A stretch of 64,000 nt of DNA from an uncultured bacterium. Lineage in GTDB: Bacteria; Bacillota; Clostridia; Oscillospirales; Oscillospiraceae. Positions within the stretch are counted from its first letter, which is position 1. Each line of letters opens with the position of its first letter. The translations under genes were made by a program, and so were the position numbers. The notes under the pieces are model-generated. The model had not been told where the DNA came from. It was given only the letters and a program-made list of their open reading frames with translations, and made no database searches. Where the stretch lies: the NCBI GenBank assembly GCA_947383145.1, contig CANDCH010000009.1, positions 1 through 64,000 on the forward strand. Direction: 5' to 3'. Below, in pieces: positions 41,508-50,152 of the stretch.

Positions 41508-41867
41508 TTTTAATGTTGATAATTTGACTTTATATTACTTTTTTAATATGTACATATCACCCCCATTTCTATGTAGTACGAGAAAGACAATACGATTGTA
41601 TTGGCAGTAATGTAAAGAGGCGTACTACTCCTGTAAATTTACCAGTTTCCTAATTTTAGGCACAATATAAACTTATCAAGGTACACGTCTTTCTTTTGGG
41701 CTGGCTCCCTGTCCTCTTTACAGTTGTTAGTATGCCATACATCGTTTCCCTTTTATATCTCCCTATATATTTTCTACTATGTAAACTGAAATTACTGTAA
41801 TGTAATGTTATAGAGATAATGATGTAATGCTTTTCCAGGCTGTGCTATTCGTATCAATGAAAAATAA
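41508..41867. other. AT-rich gap upstream of the excisionase gene
   Basis: No gene is seen. Short direct repeats (GTAATGTAA-like near 41606, 41796; TAGTACG/CGTACTA) may be regulatory or recombinase-binding sites. Confidence 0.4.
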
Positions 41868-41905
41868 GAAAATAGTGTTTGATAATTCCATCAAACACTA
41901 TTTTC
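41868..41905 (-). terminator. Terminator of the 213-aa unknown gene
   Basis: A 15-bp perfect stem (41868-41882 with 41891-41905) begins at the stop codon, with T-rich sequence on both sides. Confidence 0.85.
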
Positions 41906-42547
41906 TCATTTTTCCTGCTGTTTTAACTCCACGTATCGCAACAGTGTACTAGCTATATCCAGTTGTTTTTCCAACCCTCGCACATATTTCTGTAATACCT
42001 CTGGTCTGCACCTCTCAAGTCGGGTTAGGCTGATATTGTCCAGCCAGTTTATTCTCCCTAAAATTTCTTCTTCTATATTTACATCCGTTACTGCTTTACC
42101 ACTTTTCAAGTAAACTGCAAAATAGTATAAGTCTGCATTTTTGAGTAAGTCAACATCGCTTTCCACCATCTGATCATAAAGATTCTTTTCAAATGTCTTT
42201 GCCCCTTCAATATTCACTTCTCGCAGCTCAAATAATCTCTGCCAATCTCTACGTGAAATTGCTTCAAAGTGAAAACAGTCTTTCCCCTCAAAAATTTCAC
42301 TGCGTACACCTGTCTCAACTACAAGTCGCTTTAACTCCTCTTTTGAAAAACGTACAGGCTCCCCGCGAATAACTCTTGTGTAGCGTTCACGGCTCATATG
42401 AAAGGCTGCATAGATTGTCTGCCCTTCTGAACCTTTCTTCGCACGTCCACGTAGTCTCTGCCACATTTTACGCATGACAAGAAAATTGATTTGCCTGTTA
42501 AGCCTCTGCCGCTCTTGTTCCTCCCTGTTGCTCCTTTGCCCTGACAT
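41906..42547 (-). CDS. Unknown element protein, 213 residues
   Basis: ATG 42547 has GGAGGTGGCAGGG upstream. The product is charged and predicted largely helical, with a region resembling a small HTH (AAFHMSRERYTRVIRGEPVRFSKEELKRL), then a domain of unknown type. I cannot assign a family. Its HTH-like part and place behind the integrase module suggest an element regulator. Confidence 0.65.
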   Translation of the reverse strand: MSGQRSNREEQERQRLNRQINFLVMRKMWQRLRGRAKKGSEGQTIYAAFHMSRERYTRVIRGEPVRFSKEELKRLVVETGVRSEIFEGKDCFHFEAISRRDWQRLFELREVNIEGAKTFEKNLYDQMVESDVDLLKNADLYYFAVYLKSGKAVTDVNIEEEILGRINWLDNISLTRLERCRPEVLQKYVRGLEKQLDIASTLLRYVELKQQEK

Positions 42548-42693
42548 CCCTGCCACCTCCACCTATACATTAAATTATAGTATAGCTGATTTGGGGCAGT
42601 TTGGCAACCTGTTTAAACACTCCTGCCATTTGAAACATTTGAAACATCCAAATCAAAAAACCTCAATTTTTGGTAATGTGGTAATTTCAAAAA

Positions 42694-42727
42694 AGATACC
42701 CAGCCTAATTTTTTAGACTGGGTATCT
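42694..42727 (-). terminator. Terminator after the small membrane protein gene
   Basis: A 10-bp perfect stem (AGATACCCAG at 42694-42703 with 42718-42727) is flanked by TTTTTT on the minus strand. Confidence 0.85.
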
Positions 42728-42730
42728 CTT

Positions 42731-42874
42731 TCACTCGTTCCGCAGTTCCTCTAAACTCTCTCGCAGTATCAACACAAATTCCCTTAACAACTCTATTAAC
42801 TCATACAGTAGGTATAGCAGAACCACAAGCCCACAACACATGAAGCCTACTATAAAATCAGAGGAAGCGGTCAT
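42731..42874 (-). CDS. 47-residue single-pass membrane protein
   Basis: Read on the minus strand from ATG 42874, immediately after the stop of the 167-aa gene (TAAATG). The product starts MTASSDFIVGFMCCGLVVLL, giving one membrane helix (about residues 7-26), then an acidic amphipathic tail (ELIELLREF, LRESLEELRNE). It ends 4 bp before a perfect terminator. Coupling with the upstream gene and the terminator position support it as real. Function unknown; toxin-like or phage-replisome organiser-like small proteins have similar layouts. Confidence 0.6.
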   Translation of the reverse strand: MTASSDFIVGFMCCGLVVLLYLLYELIELLREFVLILRESLEELRNE

Positions 42875-43378
42875 TTAGACCGCCCCCTCTTTATCGCTCC
42901 TGGGGTCTCCTGTGGCCTCGCTCGTCTCCACCCCCTCATGGATTACCACCTTTCCCTTTTCGTCTACTCTGGCCCCTCCTACGCTTATCAGGGATAGCAA
43001 TGCTTTCAGCCTATCAACGTCTACGACCTCCAGTTTAAACCGATTGCTCACCAGCTCATAACGATCTCCAGCCTTGCCGCCTTTGATAACACGGGTCACA
43101 GCGAAATACTTGCTAACGCCACTGTCCTCGTCTTCCTTAATCGGAGTAAACGTAGCAAGCCTCGTTTTCGACAGCAGTCCAGTTGTGAAGTTTTCGTCCA
43201 TCACGACCTCGCCAGCCTCGTTGACGCATACGCCATTGATACGCTCTCCGTTGGCAATCTTGGCTTTGATTTGCTTGTCACTGTACCAGGTGAAGTCCCT
43301 GCTCTGATTCAGATAAACGGCCCAGCCCTCACGACGTTTACTCAGCTTTTCCTCAAAGATAACAGTAGCTTTGCACAT
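42875..43378 (-). CDS. Unknown element protein, 167 residues
   Basis: An alpha/beta protein with motifs WAVYLNQSRDFTWYSDKQIK and ERINGVCVNEAGEVVMDENF. Codon use is less AT-rich than its surroundings. There is no membrane segment or known catalytic motif. ATG 43378 has AAAGGAG upstream. It heads a two-gene unit with the 47-residue membrane protein. The family is not recognised. Confidence 0.7.
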   Translation of the reverse strand: MCKATVIFEEKLSKRREGWAVYLNQSRDFTWYSDKQIKAKIANGERINGVCVNEAGEVVMDENFTTGLLSKTRLATFTPIKEDEDSGVSKYFAVTRVIKGGKAGDRYELVSNRFKLEVVDVDRLKALLSLISVGGARVDEKGKVVIHEGVETSEATGDPRSDKEGAV

Positions 43379-43922
43379 TTTTCATTTCTCCTTTAATTTT
43401 ATTGTTTGAAAAGTTTTCTTTTCCCTTTCAACAAAACCATCTTAACGCTGGGGTCATTGATGGGCAAGACGTGATAGTTTACGGAAAAGAAAGCTTGAAT
43501 TTAGAGGGGTTGCCGGATTCATTTTATCTAATAAACCCATAGCTGTTTTTTGTTTGACAAATGGCATTTCTTACATTGCTTTCTATATTGTCATTTTAGG
43601 CATTTTTCCATTCTGAATGTTTTGTGTATGTAGTCTTTTTTCTTTTCATAACTATCATTCTTATTGCTACACTTCACAAAATCCACATACCTATACATTT
43701 TTTCTACAACCCTATTTTTTCCCTTTCAATCTCCCATTTTTCAAAAAATAACCTACTTGTAAATTTCAGTTCTAAAATTAACTTTTTTAGAAGGTATTTC
43801 ACTTTCTTGTAATTTAATGGTTGTCAAAATAAACATAAAAATTAAATGTTTCAAATCACATAACTAGCCTATTTGGAGATTAAAAACACAATGCTTTCTG
43901 TCTTTTCAAAATGAGTATAAAA
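43379..43922. other. AT-rich non-coding region, 540 bp
   Basis: No convincing gene is present. A plus-strand open stretch at about 43441-43543 (GVIDGQDVIVYGKESLNL, then stop) looks like the end of a decayed gene but has no start. The rest is T-rich low-complexity sequence. Confidence 0.4.
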
Positions 43923-43952
43923 ACAGGCCAGACGTTTTTACATCTGGCCTGT
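43923..43952 (-). terminator. Terminator of the 79-aa gene
   Basis: A 10-bp perfect stem (ACAGGCCAGA at 43923-43932 with 43943-43952) is followed by TTTTTATAC on the minus strand. Confidence 0.85.
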
Positions 43953-43958
43953 CTGCGC

Positions 43959-44198
43959 TTAATGCTTATTAGGTGTTTTTTTCTTTTTAGGTGGATTCAA
44001 ATTCCATATGTCAGCAAGTATGTCTATCTGTTCAATGACATATTTTTTTGCTCGCTCTTTCCCACAAATTGGTATAACACTTCTCTGTACCGGCTGACGA
44101 TTGATCCCACATCGTATTTGAAAATAGCAAGCATATACTCTGCCGGGATTATCATATTCCACTTGAATACAAACCTCTATGCCCTTCCTCTTTATCAT
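43959..44198 (-). CDS. Unknown element protein, 79 residues
   Basis: ATG 44198 has GAAAGGAG 9 bp upstream and the gene is followed at once by a strong terminator, so it is likely real. The product has a basic C-terminus (PPKKKKTPNKH) and three cysteines. No family is recognised. Confidence 0.6.
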   Translation of the reverse strand: MIKRKGIEVCIQVEYDNPGRVYACYFQIRCGINRQPVQRSVIPICGKERAKKYVIEQIDILADIWNLNPPKKKKTPNKH

Positions 44199-44270
44199 GT
44201 TAAACAGCTCCTTTCAAAAAATATACCCTAATTTGAAAAGAGTGCTATTTTTAACAGAACTATATAAACT

Positions 44271-44305
44271 AAAAAAGTGCTATAGCCTAAACTACAGCAC
44301 TTTTA
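44271..44305 (-). terminator. Terminator of the lipoprotein gene
   Basis: AAAAGTGCTATAG pairs with CTACAGCACTTTT with one mismatch, with T-rich flanks on the minus strand. Confidence 0.8.
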
Positions 44306-44345
44306 TAAAATGACAATGCTAAATGTATAAAATTATTCGATATGT

Positions 44346-45005
44346 TTAACTAATGCTTTCCCAGTCTTCTACTATTTCATCCCAAGTATATTCACCCTGT
44401 ATTTCCTGTGAATTGGGATTACTACGAACGGGGTCAACCGGGTCTTCATAATCATCCGGGATCCATAACCCATCTACTACTTGACCGCCACCTCCATTAA
44501 GCTGGGAACCTACACTTTCGATAAATTCAACTGTTACTTGGCCGGTTCCAACTACTTCTCCATTGGCGATGGCTTCTTGTTGCTGTTTAAGAGCTGCGTC
44601 TATTTGAGACTGTATTTCTTCATCGGTGACTTGACCACCATTAGACTGTGAAGGTGTCTCTGTCTGCCCTCCGCTGGGCTTGCTCTCCTGCGGTTTATTG
44701 GCTGTCGGTGTGTTTTCAACCGCTGGAGTTGAAATGCTCTGTTGCGTTTCCTGTTCCTCTGGAACTGTTAAACTCTCCTGCGGCTGTGTTTCTTCTGTGG
44801 GTTTCTCTGTCTCAACAGGTGCAGTTGTTTCTATTGGCTTGACTTCTTCCGATTCAACAGGTGTCTCTGGCTCTGTGCTCGCTGGCTCCGTCTGTTGTGT
44901 TTCTTGCTTTGGTTCCTCTGGCTCCTGTGCCTGTTGGCCTCCACAGGCCACCAGCGAAAGAACCAAGGCCACACTTAACACAAGTGCCAAGTATTTACTT
45001 TTCAT
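44346..45005 (-). CDS. Exported lipoprotein with Glu/Thr/Pro-rich stalk
   Basis: A 219-residue protein. Signal peptide and lipobox are clear (YLALVLSVALVLSLVACGG, cleavage before Cys21). Residues 25-130 are a low-complexity Glu/Thr/Pro/Gln stalk; about 125-219 is a small folded-looking domain (VTDEEIQSQIDAALK, VEFIESVGSQL, YTWDEIVEDWESI). It is a typical surface-tethered element lipoprotein. Its function could be surface or entry exclusion, or cell contact. AGGAAAGGAAGC lies before ATG 45005. Confidence 0.8.
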   Translation of the reverse strand: MKSKYLALVLSVALVLSLVACGGQQAQEPEEPKQETQQTEPASTEPETPVESEEVKPIETTAPVETEKPTEETQPQESLTVPEEQETQQSISTPAVENTPTANKPQESKPSGGQTETPSQSNGGQVTDEEIQSQIDAALKQQQEAIANGEVVGTGQVTVEFIESVGSQLNGGGGQVVDGLWIPDDYEDPVDPVRSNPNSQEIQGEYTWDEIVEDWESIS

Positions 45006-46219
45006 GCTTCCTTTCCTCCAAAATTATTCTTAACAGGTTCCGCATGAACTGCCCTGACTGGTTTGCCAGGGACAGTTCATGCTTTCCCTGCCAAGAATAA
45101 CAAGAGCAGTGCGACGAGTTGTGTAAAACCCATCACACTGCCTGACATTTCTATCAAAGCAAACACAGCTATTTTTCCTGCCCTATTGCTAAATCTGATT
45201 CAGACAGGTATAATAATACTGGGTGCAGAGATTTCTCTGCTGTGCTGGGTAGCCGAGATACCCGTACAGCCTTGGAGAGGGTTGCCGCCCTCTCCAAGGT
45301 GCCTGCAATCGTTATCCTTGTACTATCTATTTTACCGCCTGCGCTCCTATCCGTCAATAGCCTATCTCAAAATCTCCCTATAGGCAAGGTCACTTTATCC
45401 CCTTTTTCTTTCGTTGAGTGGTAGGGTATATACCCTATGCTCTGTTTTAAGGTTCCATCTATCAATAAGAATTGCATAGCAGTACAAAAAGACAGGTACA
45501 GTAAATAAATTGCTGTACCTGTTTCTTCTGCTTATGCTGATTTTTACGAAACTGTCTATTTTTCTTTCTGATAAACTCCCGACACTTTTTCATATGTTGT
45601 TTTCTCTGCTTAATGTTATTATTGAGAAATTCCAAATTGTCTCACTTTTCTGCCTTTGTATCATCTATCTATTGCGCATTGTTTATATTTTCTTTCTTAT
45701 TTGCTACAAACACCAGATAAAAGTTTTAAATCCTAATCTACAAGTTTATTGTATCAAATTGTAAATGTAAATCGTGTGTCATTACATTGATTCAAGGATT
45801 TAATTGTATTAGTATATATTTTCACTACTATGTACAACAATCCAGCTTATAACCCTAAATAATATAAAGTTTGCAATCTGAATTTCCTTAGATATGTATA
45901 ATTTCCTCTATGTTTGCTTTGTCATAAAACAGGTTTTTTACCGCACTCTTTAGATATTGTTTTCTATCAGAAATGTTGCGGCCAATGTTTCAGATAATTG
46001 TCTATCTTTCATGACAAATCTATGATAGAGGTATCTTTATTAAAAGTTCTCAATTTATACCATGTACCCACTACCTCAACTTTTTTACACTTCTGGATTT
46101 TAAGCCTTTTTCACCCCACTGTATCACCGAAAAATCTATAATGTATTGCAAATAAAATCCCCCTCTGTATCCTGATTTTTTCAAAAGCCGATACCATTTT
46201 TTATTTTTAACCAAATATT
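45006..46219. other. 1.2-kb AT-rich non-coding region with clustered hairpins
   Basis: I find no gene with a ribosome-binding site. Hairpins are at 45042-45082 (GCATGAACTG arms), three in series at 45225-45299, and 45492-45522 (ACAGGTACAG arms). The remaining part to 46.2 kb is featureless AT-rich DNA. It could hold an origin or RNA for the element. Confidence 0.5.
45225..45299. ncRNA. Candidate structured RNA: three consecutive hairpins
   Basis: Stems: GCAGAG/CTCTGC (45225-45240), GGGTA/TACCC (45247-45263) and the 12-bp perfect stem CCTTGGAGAGGG (45270-45281 with 45288-45299). They are packed within 75 bp and are GC-rich in an AT-rich setting. The orientation is unclear. Confidence 0.35.
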
Positions 46220-46257
46220 CACAGCCAGCACCTAAAACCTTTTAAGTGCTGGCTGTG
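46220..46257 (-). terminator. Terminator of the resolvase gene
   Basis: A 12-bp perfect stem (CACAGCCAGCAC at 46220-46231 with 46246-46257) lies 31 bp after the resolvase stop. Confidence 0.85.
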
Positions 46258-46287
46258 TAATGTACTCTATTTTTTTATATCTGATTA

Positions 46288-46863
46288 TCAAATATCTATA
46301 ACCATGTTATCCTCCTCAAACTCACGCACTTTCCGATACCACGTTGAGCGTGAAATCCCTAACTGCTTCGCTCCTTTACTCGCTGATAACTTCCCCTCTT
46401 TCACAGCGAGATAAACATCCTCGAAAGTATCAACTGCTTTCTTTGGCCTGCCGTTCATCCTCCCCTCTGCCTTGGCGATCGCTATCCCCTCGGCCTGACG
46501 GTCAAGTATTGTGTCTCTCTCAAACTCCACCAATCCCGCAAAGACTGTCAGCATAAACTTTCCTGCATTCGTATCTGTATCAATCTTTTCTTTCTGACTT
46601 ACAAAACGTACCCCTTTCTCTTTTAATGCTGCTGTCAAATTGAGTAAATCTTGTGTGTTCCTAGCAAAGCGGGAAAAGGATTCAACGACTAAAGTATCAC
46701 CCTCCCGCACAAAATCCATCATCTTGTGAAGTTCGGGCCTCTCTGCATCCTTTCCGCTCATTTTGTCAGTATAAACCTTTTCAACATCTAACTGTCTCAT
46801 AAGTTCATCCTGACGGGCTGTGTTTTGCTCTTTGGTGCTAATGCGTACATAACCGACTTTCAT
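46288..46863 (-). CDS. Small serine resolvase/invertase
   Basis: A 191-residue protein of the Tn3-resolvase/Hin type: catalytic Ser in GYVRISTKEQ, ESFSRFARNTQDLL, ERDTILDRQAEGIAIAKAEGR helix E and a C-terminal HTH (SASKGAKQLGISRSTWYRKVREF). ATG 46863 (TAGGAGCG upstream) is preferred to an upstream frame start. Such proteins resolve multimers or invert segments at sites next to their own gene. It is intact, unlike the element integrase. Confidence 0.92.
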   Translation of the reverse strand: MKVGYVRISTKEQNTARQDELMRQLDVEKVYTDKMSGKDAERPELHKMMDFVREGDTLVVESFSRFARNTQDLLNLTAALKEKGVRFVSQKEKIDTDTNAGKFMLTVFAGLVEFERDTILDRQAEGIAIAKAEGRMNGRPKKAVDTFEDVYLAVKEGKLSASKGAKQLGISRSTWYRKVREFEEDNMVIDI

Positions 46864-46914
46864 TGTAATCGCTCCTATCAACTAGTTTTTCAAATGAAAC
46901 TGAACACCGAAAGC

Positions 46915-47023
46915 GTCCCGAAAGTGTTGCGCCCGGAAAGCTATACCATTCAAAGCGTTTCAGACTCCATCCTTTTTTACCCTCTGGAAGTGTCCCGAAA
47001 GCTCCGCTTCCGTTTTCAAAGCG
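46915..47023. promoter_or_regulatory. Candidate res site: paired direct repeats upstream of the resolvase
   Basis: GTCCCGAAAG occurs at 46915-46924 and 46992-47001, with the related CCCGGAAAGCT at 46932. TTCAAAGCG occurs at 46949-46957 and 47015-47023. The array lies 50-160 bp upstream of the resolvase start, where resolvase subsites are expected. Confidence 0.45.
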
Positions 47024-47190
47024 CCTTTTTGGTGCGTCTCATTTGATACCTAAACTTCATTTTAGAGCAATCATACATGACCCAATAAAAGTTGAAACAT
47101 TTGAAACATACGCACAAAAAAGAAGCACTGCCCAGAAGAAGCCCCAAACAGTACTCCTTTACATCTTGAACAGAGCTATTAAAATTTTTA

Positions 47191-47219
47191 TAGACATTGA
47201 AAATAAAAAGTAGTATAAT
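47191..47219 (+). promoter_or_regulatory. Promoter of the NYN-domain gene
   Basis: TAGACA (47191-47196) and TATAAT (47214-47219) are 17 bp apart, 22 bp before the start codon. The transcript would have a very short leader. Confidence 0.75.
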
Positions 47220-47241
47220 GTCTAAAGAAAGGAGTTTTGAT

Positions 47242-47793
47242 ATGGACAAAGTTGCTATTTTTATTGATGGTGCCTATCTTTCTAAAGTACTAAAGGAGAG
47301 CTTTTCTTCTACACAGATTGATTTCTCAAAACTGAGTACTTTTCTTGCAAATGGCGATCCCATTCTACGTACATATTATTATAATTGTATGCCATATAAA
47401 TCTCCTGCTCCGAGCAGTGGTGAAATTGCTAGATATAATAATATGCAAAGATTTGTTACTTCACTTGAAAAACTTGACCGCTATGCAGTTCGACTTGGCA
47501 AATTAGAAAATAGAGGACGCAAAGCAGATGGTACGCCAATTTTCCAGCAAAAAAGGGTGGATATTTTATTAGGTTGCGATTTGGTCCTTTTAGCTGCTAA
47601 GCAACGTATTGGGAAAGCTATACTGATTACTGGAGATAGTGACTTTATTCCTGCTATTGAGGTTGCAAAAAATGAAGGCGTTGAAATTGAATTAGTATAT
47701 GATTCTGCGCATCATCCTCATAGTAGCTTAACTTTAATTGCTGATGTGAGAAAAGAGTTATCTCAAGCTGATATTGATTCTGTCAAAAAGTAA
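47242..47793 (+). CDS. NYN-domain (PIN-like) putative RNase
   Basis: A 183-residue protein of the NYN/LabA/DUF88 group. The acidic catalytic positions are in AIFIDGAYL, KRVDILLGCDLVLL and LITGDSDFIPAIE. Family members are metal-dependent ribonucleases or RNA-binding regulators. ATG 47242 follows AAAGGAG. It is the only plus-strand gene of the element, has its own promoter and terminator, and sits at the right end next to the attachment repeat, the usual place for cargo such as defence genes. Confidence 0.87.
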   Translation: MDKVAIFIDGAYLSKVLKESFSSTQIDFSKLSTFLANGDPILRTYYYNCMPYKSPAPSSGEIARYNNMQRFVTSLEKLDRYAVRLGKLENRGRKADGTPIFQQKRVDILLGCDLVLLAAKQRIGKAILITGDSDFIPAIEVAKNEGVEIELVYDSAHHPHSSLTLIADVRKELSQADIDSVKK

Positions 47794-47898
47794 CAAGAGA
47801 AAATTTGAATTTACAGTTGACTTTTTCTCCTTTTTTGCATATAATAAGTTATGTAAATAGTTGCTACATTCATATCGAATGATAGCGTAAATGAAGAT

Positions 47899-47930
47899 GG
47901 CCCCCTCTAATGAGGGGGCCCTTTTGTTTT
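47899..47930 (+). terminator. Terminator of the NYN gene
   Basis: A 9-bp perfect stem (GGCCCCCTC at 47899-47907 with 47912-47920) is followed by CTTTTGTTTTG. Confidence 0.9.
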
Positions 47931-47949
47931 GTTGATATAATTAGCACAG

Positions 47950-48049
47950 AAAAGAGGTACTGCCTAGGATTATCCCAAGCAGTACCATCTTTCACTTTTT
48001 AGGCCTATCGTAGAAGCGGTACTCTTACGGTACGGCTCCCCTTTAAACC
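47950..48049. repeat. Right attachment repeat; also carries the V-ATPase operon terminator
   Basis: Identical to 40472-40571. GGTACTGC (47956-47963) pairs with GCAGTACC (47979-47986) and gives a minus-strand terminator ending TCTTTT. The repeat reaches into the last codons of ntpD. Confidence 0.92.
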
Positions 48050-48756
48050 TCCGTCGGAGCTTCGCCCGAATCCCCGAAAGCCTTTACGGCTCTAGCGTCC
48101 TGCGCCTGCCGTTCCTCGATGGCTTCCTTCAAAATCATGTCTTTGACTTTCATCAGCCGGGTGGTGGTGGAGCGGTCGTTCTCATCCAGCTTCATGGTGA
48201 TATAGCGGATGCTGTCCTGGGTGTCGGGGATGACCACGTACTCCAGCGCGTTGACGCGCCGCCGGGTCTTTTCAATCTCTTCCGCCATGAGCTGGGCCGC
48301 CTTCTCGGTCTGGGCCAGCTTCAGCATGTCCTGGAACACCTTGCCCAGGGCGGCCACCGCTCCGTCCAGCTCGCCGCTGGTGGCGGCAAAGCCGTAGGGG
48401 AAGATATCGCCGGTGTCGTCGGTGCGGGTTTGATAGTGATATACCGGCACGTTGACGCTCATGATGTTCTGGAAGGTCATGGTGAGCTCCACCGACTGCT
48501 TGGGATACATCAGCGCCTGCTCCATGGCCTGGGCGCTCATCAGCGCGGAGGCCACGGTGAAGGAGCTGTGCACCCGCATCAGCTCCTCCTCCACCTGGGC
48601 GCGGAGGGAGCGCAGCTCCCGCACGGTGTCCAGGAACTGCTTCATCAGCTCGTCCCGCTTGTCCTTGAGCAGCTTGTGGCCCCGCTGGGCGGTTTTCAGC
48701 TTGCCCTTCAGCCGGGTGAGCTCCATTCGGGTGGGGTTGACCACGGTGTTTGCCAT
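48043..48756 (-). CDS. ntpD: V-type ATPase subunit D
   Basis: A 237-residue central-stalk subunit D: N-terminal NPTRMELTRLKGKLKTAQRG and a C-terminal long helix (RRVNALEYVVIP, then LKEAIEERQAQDARA). It links rotation of the membrane ring to the A/B catalytic head. It is the last gene of the operon, 13 bp after ntpB. Its final codons lie in the attachment repeat of the integrative element, which restores a complete reading frame. Confidence 0.95.
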   Translation of the reverse strand: MANTVVNPTRMELTRLKGKLKTAQRGHKLLKDKRDELMKQFLDTVRELRSLRAQVEEELMRVHSSFTVASALMSAQAMEQALMYPKQSVELTMTFQNIMSVNVPVYHYQTRTDDTGDIFPYGFAATSGELDGAVAALGKVFQDMLKLAQTEKAAQLMAEEIEKTRRRVNALEYVVIPDTQDSIRYITMKLDENDRSTTTRLMKVKDMILKEAIEERQAQDARAVKAFGDSGEAPTEV

Positions 48757-48769
48757 GTCTTACCCCTCC

Positions 48770-50152
48770 TTACTGGTCTTTCTTCGGCAGATACTTTTCG
48801 ATGAACTCCGGCTTGATGCGCTTCAGCTCCGCCTTGGGCAGGATGGACAGCAGCTCCCAGCCCAGGGCCAGGGTGTCCTCGATGGAGCGGTTCTCCTCAT
48901 AGCCCTGGTTGACGTAGCGCCGCTCGAACTCGTCGGCGAACTTGGCGTACAGCAGGTCGGTGGGGGTCAGCGCCGCCTCGCCCAGAATGGACATCAGCTC
49001 CTTGTTGTCCTTGCCGGTGGAGTAGGCCGCGAAGAGCTGGTTGAGCACGTTGGCGTGGTCCTCCCGGGTCTTGCCCGCGCCGATGCCCTTGTCCTTCAGA
49101 CGGGACAGGGAGGGCAGCACGTCCACCGGGGGATTGATGCCCTGCCGGTACAGGGACCGGGACAGGATGATCTGGCCCTCGGTGATATAGCCGGTGAGGT
49201 CGGGGATGGGGTGGGTCTTGTCGTCCTCGGGCATGGTGAGGATGGGGATCATGGTGATGGAGCCGGGCTTGCCCAGCTGGCGGCCGGCCCGCTCATACAT
49301 GGTGGCCAGGTCGGTGTACAGGTAGCCGGGGAAGCCGCGGCGGCCCGGGACCTCCTTCTTGGCGGCGGACACCTCCCGCAGGGCCTCGGCGTAGTTGGTG
49401 ATGTCGGTGAGGATGACAAGCACGTGCATATCCTTCTCAAAGGCCAGATACTCGGCCGCGGTCAGCGCCATGCGGGGGGTGGAGATGCGCTCCACGGCGG
49501 GGTCGTTGGCCAGGTTGGTGAAGAGCACGGTGCGGTCGATGGCGCCGGTGCGCTTGAACTCCTGGACAAAGAACTCAGACTCCTCAAAGGTGATGCCGAT
49601 GGCGGCGAACACCACGGCGAAATTGCCGGCGGCGTCCCCCAGCACCTTGGCCTGACGGGCGATCTGGGCGGCCAGGTTGGCGTGGGGCAGGCCGGAGCCG
49701 GAGAAGATGGGCAGCTTCTGCCCGCGGACCAGGGTATTCAGCCCGTCGATGGTGGAAACGCCGGTCTGGATGAACTCGTCGGGGTAGTCCCGGGCGGCGG
49801 GGTTCATGGGCAGGCCGTTGATGTCCCGGTACTCCTCGGCCAGGATGGCGGGGCCGCCGTCGATGGGCACGCCCATGCCGTTGAACACCCGGCCCAGCAT
49901 GTCGCCGGACACGCCCAGCTGGAGGGGATGGCCCAGGAAGCGGACCTTGGACTGGGCCAGGTTGATGCCCGCGGCGGACTCGAAGAGCTGGACCACGGCG
50001 GTGTCGCCGTTGACCTCAAGCACCTTGCCCCGGCGGATGCCGCCGTCGGGCAGCTCCACCTCCACCAGCTCGTCATAGGTGACGTTTTCCACCATTTTGA
50101 CCATCATCAGCGGGGAGGCGATTTCCTGGATGGTTTTATACTCTCGAATCAC
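48770..50152 (-). CDS. ntpB: V-type ATPase subunit B
   Basis: A 460-residue non-catalytic nucleotide-binding subunit: [14 protein letters not shown] start, [15 protein letters not shown] where subunit A has its P-loop, [15 protein letters not shown] and [15 protein letters not shown]. The GTG start overlaps the ntpA stop (GTGA), so the two are coupled. It alternates with subunit A in the V1 hexamer. Confidence 0.97.
   Translation of the reverse strand: MIREYKTIQEIASPLMMVKMVENVTYDELVEVELPDGGIRRGKVLEVNGDTAVVQLFESAAGINLAQSKVRFLGHPLQLGVSGDMLGRVFNGMGVPIDGGPAILAEEYRDINGLPMNPAARDYPDEFIQTGVSTIDGLNTLVRGQKLPIFSGSGLPHANLAAQIARQAKVLGDAAGNFAVVFAAIGITFEESEFFVQEFKRTGAIDRTVLFTNLANDPAVERISTPRMALTAAEYLAFEKDMHVLVILTDITNYAEALREVSAAKKEVPGRRGFPGYLYTDLATMYERAGRQLGKPGSITMIPILTMPEDDKTHPIPDLTGYITEGQIILSRSLYRQGINPPVDVLPSLSRLKDKGIGAGKTREDHANVLNQLFAAYSTGKDNKELMSILGEAALTPTDLLYAKFADEFERRYVNQGYEENRSIEDTLALGWELLSILPKAELKRIKPEFIEKYLPKKDQ

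Larger units (their letters stand above)
40472..48049. mobile_element. Integrative element inserted at the 3' end of the V-ATPase subunit D gene
   Basis: Perfect 100-bp direct repeats (40472-40571 and 47950-48049) border a 7.6-kb AT-rich segment in a GC-rich chromosome. The right repeat supplies the stop codon and terminator of ntpD. Inside are excisionase and integrase remnants next to the left end, a lipoprotein, several small unknown genes, a serine resolvase and a NYN nuclease. There are no visible conjugation or phage structural genes. The broken integrase suggests it can no longer move unaided. Confidence 0.88.

Noticed and set aside
43441-43543. Open stretch reading GVIDGQDVIVYGKESLNL
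   Set aside because: Protein-like, but too short and without a start; kept only as a possible gene remnant in the gap entry.
43624-43812. 62-codon hydrophobic frame
   Set aside because: T-rich sequence without ribosome-binding site or terminator; probably chance.
45510-45764. 84-codon hydrophobic frame in the element
   Set aside because: T-rich low-complexity DNA reads as Leu/Phe/Ile by chance; no ribosome-binding site, and it begins inside a hairpin.
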